From Porphyromonas sp. (GTDB lineage: Bacteria > Bacteroidota > Bacteroidia > Bacteroidales > Porphyromonadaceae), in NCBI GenBank assembly GCA_003640335.1, contig RBKG01000171.1, positions 1 through 13,012 on the forward strand: DNA of 13,012 nucleotides. Reading direction: 5' to 3'. The position numbers and the translations under genes were made by a program. The notes under the pieces are model-generated. The model did no database searches. It saw only the letters and a program-made list of their open reading frames with translations, and was not told the origin of the DNA. This document shows, piece by piece, positions 1 to 5,608 of this stretch (position 1 is its first letter; the number at the start of each line of letters is the position of its first letter).

Positions 1-26
1 AATAAAGTATTTAAGCAAAAAAAATG

Positions 27-34
27 TACTTTTG
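27..34 (+). promoter_or_regulatory. Candidate Bacteroidota -7 promoter element (TACTTTTG)
   Basis: The octamer TACTTTTG matches the Bacteroidota primary sigma factor -7 consensus TAnnTTTG exactly. Transcription would start near base 40, leaving a leader of about 50 bases before the DUF349 gene at 89. No convincing -33 TTTG is visible 19-21 bases upstream, and the window begins there, so the call rests on the -7 match and its position. Confidence 0.55.
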
Positions 35-47
35 TAATAGCGACATA

Positions 48-64
48 AGCACCACGAAGGTGCT
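48..64 (+). other. Leader hairpin ahead of the DUF349 gene
   Basis: AGCACC (48-53) and GGTGCT (59-64) form a perfect 6-bp stem with the 5-base loop ACGAA. The hairpin lies between the candidate -7 element and the start codon at 89, so it would sit near the 5' end of the mRNA. It is flanked by two direct copies of TAGCGAC (38-44 and 64-70). It could stabilise the transcript or be a regulator site. It has no T-tract, so a terminator for an upstream gene is less likely. Confidence 0.45.
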
Positions 65-88
65 AGCGACGATTATTAAAATTAAATT

Positions 89-1828
89 ATGAACGAGTCT
101 CCTCAATCAACACAGAGCAGTGTGCTCTCGTCGGAACAGAAAATCTCAACCGCTCAAGACCTTGCGCAGTTAGTTGACCAAATAGCAATTCTCTTGCAGG
201 ATGCCGATCAAGTGGATAAGAGAGAGTATGAAGCTCTGTACGCAGCTTTTTATCGTAATAAAAATCAAGTAGAGTCCTCACTAGATGCTGAGGGTAAGGA
301 GCTTGTACTCCTCCAAGAAGCTCGACTTAATGACCTCAATCAGCAGTTTCGTAAGATTGAACGCGAACGTAACGAGGTGCTAGCAGCTAAGCAAATAGAG
401 AATGGTACTAAGGTTGAAGCTCTCCTTAATGAGCTTGAGTCTTTACTTGATGAGTCTATAGATTTTAAGGTGATTTATGATGGTTTCCATCGAATAAGAG
501 AGGGTTGGGAAAGCCTTAGACCTCTTACCCAGCAAGATGAAAGTCGCTTAGGTAAGAAGTTTGTTGCCTTGAGAGATGCTTTCTATGATTTGAAGCATAT
601 CAATGAGGAACTAAGAGATTATGATTTCCGCAAGAACCTAGAAGCTAAGCAGGCTCTACTAGAGGAGATGCGAGCTTTGGAGCAATCAGAAGATATCCTT
701 GATGCTATCCGGAAGTTAGATGTCCTTGTCGCTCGTTGGCGTGATGTTGGTCCTGTGTCTCGAGATAATAGAGCAGAGATTGCACAAGCTTATAAGACTT
801 TGACGACAAGCATTTATAAGCGTCATCAGGCGTACCACGATGGTGTTAAGGAGGAAGAGACTCAGAATGCTCAGCGTAAGGAAGAACTTGTCGCTCGTGT
901 GCAGGCTTATCTACAAGAGTTACCCAAGAGCGTAGCTCAATGGACGACGAGGACTGATGAGATTAAGTCGCTTCAAGAAGAGTGGCGCAATATAGGACGT
1001 GCTTCTAAGAAGAGTAATACAGACCTTTATCTACGCTTCCGTGAAGTTTGCGACCAATTCTTTGTCGCTAAGCAAGAGTTCTTCAAGGAACGCAAGCAAA
1101 CACAGAGTGAAGCTATCTCTCAGCGTAAAGCGCTGATTGAAAAAGCTAATGAGGTTGCGAACGGAAGGAGTTATGTGGAGACGGCTGAGGCTCTGAAGGC
1201 TCTGCAAGAGGAGTGGAAGCGTTTGCCTCACCTACGTAAGGAAGAGGGTGATGCCTTGTGGAGTGAGTTCCGCAAGCCTTTTGATGCGTTCTTCCAGCGT
1301 AAGCGTGAGCATGACCGTAAGCAACATGGTATCGAGCATCACAATGAGCTTCGTAAGAAATCTCTACTATCAGAGCTAAAAGCTTTCGTAGACCAAGAGG
1401 AAATCCCTAGCAATCTCAAAGAAAAACTTACCGCGATAAAGGAAAATTGGAAGAAGATTGGACGTGCAGGAGAGACGATTAATGATAAGCTTTGGGAAGA
1501 GTTCTGTGCGCTCAATGATGTCCTTTACGAACGCTTACGTAAGCTCAGCAATCAGCGTAGAGGAGAGCAAGTGAAGGCTCGTTATAAGAAGCTCTCTGAG
1601 CAACCTCAAGGGGTTCAGAGTGAATTGCAATTCCTTCAGCGCAAAGCAGAACGTCTACGAGGAGAACTTCGTAATTATGATAACAACATTAGTTTCCTCT
1701 CTGCTGGAAGTAAGGGCGGAGCTAATCCGTTAATTGCTGAGGTTGAACGTAAACGTGCTCGCCTGGCTCAAGACTTGGAGCATGTGGAGGAAGAACTCAA
1801 TATGTTGCGCTCAATGGAGTCTAAATAA
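89..1828 (+). CDS. DUF349 repeat protein (five helical repeats, C-terminal coiled coil)
   Basis: A cytoplasmic protein of 579 residues with no signal peptide or membrane segment, very rich in Glu, Lys, Arg and Leu and predicted almost entirely helical. It carries five DUF349-type repeats, each marked by a Trp near its centre: W140, W217, W299, W376 and W454, spaced 77-82 residues apart. The W-x3-G signature is kept in repeats 2, 3 and 5 (for example W299-R-N-I-G) and lost in repeat 1 (WESLR) and repeat 4 (WKRLP). After the repeats comes a coiled coil (about 490-579) containing an N-N-I-S-F-L-S segment, which resembles the C-terminal tail of Bacteroidota DUF349 proteins. The biochemical role of the family is not established. 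The start at 89 follows an A/T-rich, Shine-Dalgarno-less leader, as is usual in this phylum. It is the first gene of a likely operon, with pdxH 36 bases downstream. Confidence 0.93.
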   Translation: MNESPQSTQSSVLSSEQKISTAQDLAQLVDQIAILLQDADQVDKREYEALYAAFYRNKNQVESSLDAEGKELVLLQEARLNDLNQQFRKIERERNEVLAAKQIENGTKVEALLNELESLLDESIDFKVIYDGFHRIREGWESLRPLTQQDESRLGKKFVALRDAFYDLKHINEELRDYDFRKNLEAKQALLEEMRALEQSEDILDAIRKLDVLVARWRDVGPVSRDNRAEIAQAYKTLTTSIYKRHQAYHDGVKEEETQNAQRKEELVARVQAYLQELPKSVAQWTTRTDEIKSLQEEWRNIGRASKKSNTDLYLRFREVCDQFFVAKQEFFKERKQTQSEAISQRKALIEKANEVANGRSYVETAEALKALQEEWKRLPHLRKEEGDALWSEFRKPFDAFFQRKREHDRKQHGIEHHNELRKKSLLSELKAFVDQEEIPSNLKEKLTAIKENWKKIGRAGETINDKLWEEFCALNDVLYERLRKLSNQRRGEQVKARYKKLSEQPQGVQSELQFLQRKAERLRGELRNYDNNISFLSAGSKGGANPLIAEVERKRARLAQDLEHVEEELNMLRSMESK

Positions 1829-1864
1829 TTAGTATTCTTTTGAGATAGATAAATTGATTCTTAG

Positions 1865-2512
1865 ATGAGTGATTTGCATCTGGAACATATCCGCAGAGAG
1901 TATTCGTCACGCAAGCTCTCTAAGAGCGATGTTCCTGAAGACCCTACCGAACTATTGAGGAAATGGCTTGAAGAAGCTGTTGCCCTCAAGGTCAATGAAC
2001 CTACCGCTATGCTCGTGGCTACGGCTACGAGCACAGCGAGACCAAGTATTCGCACAGTGCTTCTGAAGGAGGTTTTAGGAGAAGAGCTTGTGTTTTATAG
2101 CAATTATGAAAGTCGCAAGGGGGAGCAGATAGCCGAGAACCCTCATGTGGCTTGCTCTTTCTTGTGGCACGAACTCGAGCGTCAGATACATGTAGAAGGC
2201 GGTATCCGTAGACTGAGTGCCGAGGAAAGCGACGCTTATTTTGCTCAACGTCCTTATAAGAGTAGAGTGGGAGCACGAGTATCTCCACAGAGTCGTCCTA
2301 TTCCTAGCCGTGAGTATATCATGGCTAAGTTCGTTGAAGAAAGCCTTAAGTTTATCGGTCGTGAGGTGCCTCGCCCAGAGTCTTGGGGCGGTTGGGCTGT
2401 CATGCCAGAGCGTATAGAGTTTTGGCAGGGAAGAGATAGCCGCTTGCATGACCGTTTTGTGTACGAACGCCAGACCGATGGGTCATGGCATGTTCAGCGT
2501 ATAGCACCATAG
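1865..2512 (+). CDS. pdxH: Pyridoxamine 5'-phosphate oxidase
   Basis: This FMN enzyme oxidises pyridoxamine 5'-phosphate or pyridoxine 5'-phosphate with O2 to pyridoxal 5'-phosphate, in vitamin B6 synthesis and salvage in the cytoplasm. The 215-residue length is close to the E. coli enzyme (218). Family motifs are all present in order: RTVLLK (63-68), FYSNYESRK (77-85), W101 with R106-Q107, and Q142-S143 in the FMN-binding segment. Near the C-terminus is RDSRLHDR (190-197), where R193 and H195 correspond to the substrate-contacting Arg and His of E. coli PdxH, followed by the terminal W-x3-R-I-A-P. No residue expected for activity appears missing. It sits 36 bases after the DUF349 gene and 16 bases before the DUF3078 gene, so co-transcription is likely. 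I see no functional link with those neighbours. The start at 1865 gives the usual N-terminal helix (HIRREY) typical of the family. Confidence 0.97.
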   Translation: MSDLHLEHIRREYSSRKLSKSDVPEDPTELLRKWLEEAVALKVNEPTAMLVATATSTARPSIRTVLLKEVLGEELVFYSNYESRKGEQIAENPHVACSFLWHELERQIHVEGGIRRLSAEESDAYFAQRPYKSRVGARVSPQSRPIPSREYIMAKFVEESLKFIGREVPRPESWGGWAVMPERIEFWQGRDSRLHDRFVYERQTDGSWHVQRIAP

Positions 2513-2528
2513 AGTGGTATTCGTTCAA

Positions 2529-3914
2529 ATGAAGAGGATATTATATTTAGTTTTATTACTTCTGGCTGTCCCCTCTATGGGGTATAGCCAAAATATAGAT
2601 TCATTACTGCGTAATCTGCCTAGTCAAGAGGAGTATTATACGCCTCAAGCCTTACCTCATAGCTGGGTGCTTGCTGGCGATAGTAGCAGTCAGGAGTTAG
2701 TTTCGTATTTGAGGGATAATAGTGTAACGCTTCCTAAGCGGAGTATCCCTTACTTGAGTACTAGCCTTAGTTTGCCTTGGGTTTTGCGCCCAATGGGGGC
2801 TGTACATCCGCTATCTATTAGTGTTCCTAACCTTAGTGAAGCGTCTAAGCCTGTTGATTATGCCGAGCAACTACTGAGACCATATCGTACCGAGAAAGCT
2901 CTTGTTGATGGTCTGTGGTCTGCTTTGCAATCGCGTCACGCAGATTTATTCAGTTATACGTCTCAGTCCTTGCATTTAGTTAAGGAGCAAAAGGTTCTAT
3001 CAAAAGGTACTGCCGATGTGCCAGCCCTATTGCTTAGTAAGATGCCTCAGAAGAGCATCAAGGACTATGCAGACCAGCTGACTATGGAGGAAATCCAGCG
3101 TAAGTATTGGATTCCGGGCTTCGAGAGTAGCGTACAGTTTTCGCAGAATTACATATCAGATAACTGGAATAAGGGGGGGACGAGCAACCTGAACTTGCAG
3201 ATGCGTAATTATCTCTCTCTACTCTATCAGAGGGAGCGTGTAAGTTGGCTTAATGAGCTAGAAAGTAAGTTAGGATTGTATCGTACGGGAGAAGAAACGA
3301 ATGGCGACCGCTATCGCATCAATGAGGACCTATTGCGCCTGCATTCCAACTATGGTATCAAGTTTAATAAGCGTTGGTCTTATACGCTTGATGGCGAGTT
3401 GCGCACACAGCTATTTGACATACATAGCGGAGATAACAAGGTCTTACAGTCTGCTCCGTTTGCCCCACTTAGGACGAACTTAGGTTTAGGTTTGCTCTAC
3501 ACGTATAGCAAGAAGAGTAAGCAAGTCTATGGTCGTAGCTTTAGTGTGAACTTCAACATCGCTCCTCTGTCTCATAACTGGCGATGGAGTCATCGTGATG
3601 ATATTGATCTTGCTCGTCATGGTCTCACGAAGGATAAGTTGAGCGTACATACTTTTGGTTCGACGATGAGAGGGGTGATGCAGTGGAACATCAATATGGA
3701 TGTGAGCTGGACAAGCCGTGTTTACTTCAATACATCGTATAAGAACGTAGAAGCAGAGTGGGAAAATACGCTGGTAATGAGGATTAGTCGCTATTTCTCT
3801 ACGCGTGTGAACGTTCAGTTGCGTTTTGATGACAATGAAGCTCCTTCTTCGCAATGGAATAAACACCTACAAATCAATGAGCTACTCAGTGTAGGTTTTA
3901 ACTATAAACTATAA
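2529..3914 (+). CDS. DUF3078 family outer-membrane beta-barrel protein
   Basis: An exported protein of 461 residues. An N-terminal Sec signal peptide (about 1-21: KR, a leucine-rich core, then S-M-G-Y-S-Q) is followed by a region of about 170 residues of unclear fold. From about residue 192 comes the DUF3078 barrel, opening with Y-W-I-P-G-F and the characteristic N-W-N-K-G-G-T-S-N-L-N-L stretch, then alternating aromatic/polar strands to the C-terminus (GFNYKL). Such proteins are predicted outer-membrane barrels restricted largely to Bacteroidota. Their substrate or partner is not known. An in-frame GTG at 2514 would add five residues, but the ATG at 2529 puts the basic residues of the signal peptide directly at the N-terminus and was preferred. 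The gene starts 16 bases after pdxH and ends 6 bases before a small membrane protein gene, suggesting tight co-transcription. Confidence 0.88.
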   Translation: MKRILYLVLLLLAVPSMGYSQNIDSLLRNLPSQEEYYTPQALPHSWVLAGDSSSQELVSYLRDNSVTLPKRSIPYLSTSLSLPWVLRPMGAVHPLSISVPNLSEASKPVDYAEQLLRPYRTEKALVDGLWSALQSRHADLFSYTSQSLHLVKEQKVLSKGTADVPALLLSKMPQKSIKDYADQLTMEEIQRKYWIPGFESSVQFSQNYISDNWNKGGTSNLNLQMRNYLSLLYQRERVSWLNELESKLGLYRTGEETNGDRYRINEDLLRLHSNYGIKFNKRWSYTLDGELRTQLFDIHSGDNKVLQSAPFAPLRTNLGLGLLYTYSKKSKQVYGRSFSVNFNIAPLSHNWRWSHRDDIDLARHGLTKDKLSVHTFGSTMRGVMQWNINMDVSWTSRVYFNTSYKNVEAEWENTLVMRISRYFSTRVNVQLRFDDNEAPSSQWNKHLQINELLSVGFNYKL

Positions 3915-3920
3915 GATATT

Positions 3921-4118
3921 ATGCAGATTAACACGAAAGTAACCAATAAGATACTAATGGTCCTTGCTGTCCTAATTATTGTAGCGACAGTAGTGTCTTT
4001 CTTCTTCCTTAATGAAGCACAGCGCATAGTTGTGCTTATTGGAGCTGCTCTAGGTATTATAAACTTACTAGGCTTAGGTTACTTTTTCAATAAGAATGCG
4101 GGTAGACGCATTCGCTAA
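3921..4118 (+). CDS. Small two-helix membrane protein, function unknown
   Basis: A 65-residue protein with two clear hydrophobic helices, about 11-30 (I-L-M-V-L-A-V-L-I-I... to F-F-F-L) and about 36-56 (I-V-V-L-I-G... to G-Y-F-F), joined by the short turn NEAQR. Lysines at the N-terminus (K6, K10) and the basic tail (K58, R62, R63, R65) predict, by the positive-inside rule, a hairpin in the inner membrane with both ends in the cytoplasm. There is no signal peptidase site and no recognised domain. Its ATG lies 6 bases after the DUF3078 stop, and the next gene starts 30 bases downstream. This spacing, and a composition sensible for a membrane protein, make it a real gene rather than a chance ORF. 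I do not recognise the family. It may support export or insertion of the neighbouring envelope proteins, but that is only a guess from context. Confidence 0.75.
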   Translation: MQINTKVTNKILMVLAVLIIVATVVSFFFLNEAQRIVVLIGAALGIINLLGLGYFFNKNAGRRIR

Positions 4119-4148
4119 GACTAAGCAAATAATTAGAGAAATATAGAG

Positions 4149-5405
4149 ATGAAAAAGTTCTTAACTGTTGCTCTTTCGGCTCTGTTGGTGGGAACAGCAT
4201 TTGGCTTATCAGCAGAACGCAAAGCTTCTGTAAAAACTTCGGGACGTGCGACTCCGGGCGGAGACCGCTATGTCGTAGTCCTTTCTTTGGACGGTTTTCG
4301 TGACGACTATCAAACGAGAGCGAATACGCCTAACCTGGATGCGATAGACCGTGAAGGTCTTTCGGGTAGCTTTCGGCCTTGTTATCCAAGTTTGACTTTC
4401 CCTAATCACTATGCTATGGCTACGGGTCTACATCCCGACCATCATGGTATTATTGGGAATGAGTTTTGGGACGAGCAGGGTAATCGCTATGCACTAGGCG
4501 ACCGCAAGTCTGTTGAAAATCCGGCATTCTATCAAGGCGAACCTCTTTGGAATACGGCTAAGCGTCAAGGAGTACACACTGCTAGCTTCTATTGGGTGGG
4601 TAGTGAAACGAAAATCAATGGTTCGCAACCTGACCGCTGGAAGAAGTATGATAGTAAGGTGCCTTTCCGTGATAGAGCAGACTCTGTCCTCACTTGGCTT
4701 AATCTTCCTGCTACAGAACGTCCTCATCTGATAATGTGGTACCTCGAAGAGCCTGACCACACTGGGCATACATATAGCCCAGAAGCTCCAGAGACAAGTC
4801 GCATGATAGAGCGAGTAGATAGTGTGGTAGGGTATTTCCGTGAAGGATTGAAGAAACTTCCTCATGGTAAGCAGGTAGACTTTATTCTTGTGAGTGACCA
4901 TGGTATGGCTCGTTTTGATAAGGAGCGTCTGATAAATCTTGCTGATTATCTTCCTATTGATAGCTTTACTCATGTAGGAACAGGTCCATTTACACACCTC
5001 TATCCTAAGGCAGGTTACACAGATACTGCACTCAAAATCTTGAGAGGTATCAAGGGGATTAAGGCTTACAAGAAGAGTGAACTGCCTGCTCGCTTGCACT
5101 TCGGTACAAACCCAAGAATAGGTGAAATCGTGGTAATGCCTGAGGTTGGAAGAACAGTATATTTCCGTCCCGATGGTGTTGATACCACTAAGGTGCTAGG
5201 GGCTGGTCATGGCTTTGATAATGCTTATCCAGAGATGTATGCGCTCTTTAAGGCTGTGGGGCCTCACTTCCAAGCAGGAACAAAACTTGTAGACCCTATT
5301 CCTAATATCACGCTTTACCCTCTTGTTTGTCAGATTTTAGGCATTAAGCCAGCGCCACACGATGCAAGCGAGACATTGGCTAAAAGCCTAATGAAGCATA
5401 ACTAA
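4149..5405 (+). CDS. Exported nucleotide pyrophosphatase/phosphodiesterase (NPP-type, alkaline phosphatase superfamily)
   Basis: A 418-residue hydrolase with a Sec signal peptide (about 1-22, M-K-K-F-L... L-S-A), so it acts in the periplasm or at the cell surface. It has the complete two-zinc site of the NPP family: D48 in LSLDGF, the nucleophile T83 in PSLTFPNHY with N86 beside it, D203 and H207 in EPDHTGH, D250-H251 in SDHGM, and H354 in GAGHGFDN. NPP enzymes cleave phosphodiester or pyrophosphate bonds, releasing nucleoside monophosphates from nucleotides, dinucleotides or nucleotide sugars. Some relatives act on lipid phosphodiesters, so the true substrate is open. No type IX secretion C-terminal domain is visible; the protein ends shortly after the core. 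The gene is 30 bases after the small membrane protein and is probably the last gene of the operon, because a structured 203-base gap follows. Confidence 0.92.
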   Translation: MKKFLTVALSALLVGTAFGLSAERKASVKTSGRATPGGDRYVVVLSLDGFRDDYQTRANTPNLDAIDREGLSGSFRPCYPSLTFPNHYAMATGLHPDHHGIIGNEFWDEQGNRYALGDRKSVENPAFYQGEPLWNTAKRQGVHTASFYWVGSETKINGSQPDRWKKYDSKVPFRDRADSVLTWLNLPATERPHLIMWYLEEPDHTGHTYSPEAPETSRMIERVDSVVGYFREGLKKLPHGKQVDFILVSDHGMARFDKERLINLADYLPIDSFTHVGTGPFTHLYPKAGYTDTALKILRGIKGIKAYKKSELPARLHFGTNPRIGEIVVMPEVGRTVYFRPDGVDTTKVLGAGHGFDNAYPEMYALFKAVGPHFQAGTKLVDPIPNITLYPLVCQILGIKPAPHDASETLAKSLMKHN

Positions 5406-5412
5406 CAGTTCT

Positions 5413-5440
5413 CTAGCATAAACTAAAATAAACATGCTAG
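5413..5440 (+). terminator. Inverted repeat just after the NPP gene, possible terminator
   Basis: CTAGCAT (5413-5419) and ATGCTAG (5434-5440) form a perfect 7-bp stem around a 14-base A-rich loop, starting 8 bases after the stop codon at 5405. The position fits the end of the preceding operon. There is no T-tract after the stem, so intrinsic termination is uncertain. Confidence 0.35.
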
Positions 5441-5461
5441 CTTAGCGATGTATCTTAGCGA
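5441..5461 (+). repeat. Short direct repeat CTTAGCGA x2
   Basis: CTTAGCGA occurs at 5441-5448 and again at 5454-5461, start to start 13 bases, in the intergenic region before the GH3-like gene. It could be a tandem operator half-site, but an 8-base repeat can arise by chance. Confidence 0.3.
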
Positions 5462-5493
5462 ACTGCCTCAAAAGATTTTCTTTTGCATGCAGT
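5462..5493 (+). terminator. Compound stem-loop in intergenic region, possible terminator
   Basis: The outer stem ACTGC/GCAGT (5462-5466 with 5489-5493) encloses a small internal loop and a perfect inner stem CAAAAG/CTTTTG (5469-5474 with 5480-5485) capped by ATTTT. Eleven pairs in 32 bases is more than expected by chance. No T-tract follows the outer stem, so this may be a terminator for the upstream operon or part of a structured RNA. Confidence 0.4.
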
Positions 5494-5495
5494 CG

Positions 5496-5525
5496 GGATA
5501 AAGAATAATTACAATCATTTTATCC
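5496..5525 (+). other. Inverted repeat GGATAAA/TTTATCC upstream of the GH3 promoter
   Basis: GGATAAA (5496-5502) pairs with TTTATCC (5519-5525) over a 16-base loop. The right arm overlaps the expected -33 region of the promoter at 5541-5548, so it could be a regulator-binding palindrome. It could equally be another RNA stem at the end of the upstream transcript. Confidence 0.35.
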
Positions 5526-5540
5526 TCCAACGCTCTGAGA

Positions 5541-5548
5541 TACATTTG
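5541..5548 (+). promoter_or_regulatory. Candidate Bacteroidota -7 promoter element (TACATTTG) for the GH3-like gene
   Basis: TACATTTG is an exact match to the -7 consensus TAnnTTTG, and lies 60 bases before the ATG at 5609. Nineteen bases upstream is TTTT (5518-5521), one mismatch from the -33 TTTG. The predicted transcript start falls around 5553-5556, at the base of the hairpin at 5555-5591. Confidence 0.6.
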
Positions 5549-5554
5549 TGATAG

Positions 5555-5591
5555 AGGAGCTGTGAACAAATTCAACTTGGACACAGCTCCT
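5555..5591 (+). other. Strong 5'-leader hairpin before the GH3-like gene
   Basis: AGGAGCTGTG (5555-5564) and CACAGCTCCT (5582-5591) form a perfect 10-bp, GC-containing stem with a 17-base A-rich loop. It would be at the very 5' end of the transcript from the TACATTTG promoter, leaving 17 unpaired bases before the ATG at 5609. It may protect the mRNA from decay or be a regulatory element. It does not resemble a riboswitch known to me, and with no T-tract it is unlikely to terminate. Confidence 0.55.
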
Positions 5592-5608
5592 TCGAAAGCA
5601 TTTTACCG

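Noticed and set aside
38..70. TAGCGAC direct repeats at 38-44 and 64-70 as an operator
   Set aside because: The same heptamer also occurs inside coding sequence (for example near 6951), so two copies 26 bases apart are weak evidence on their own.
1835..1842. TTCTTTTG as a promoter for pdxH in the 36-base gap
   Set aside because: It lacks the A of the TAnnTTTG consensus, and the short gap fits co-transcription with the DUF349 gene better.
2075..2449. Minus-strand ORF of 124 codons inside pdxH
   Set aside because: It is entirely covered by the pdxH coding frame with all family motifs intact, and shows nothing to suggest a second gene.
2514..2528. GTG at 2514 as the start of the DUF3078 gene
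   Set aside because: It adds five residues (M-V-F-V-Q) before a normal signal peptide; the ATG at 2529 gives the expected basic N-terminus.
4494..5099. Long minus-strand ORF (201 codons) inside the NPP gene
   Set aside because: It lies wholly antisense to a gene with a complete catalytic site, has no recognisable domain or start context, and its residues look like a frame shadow.
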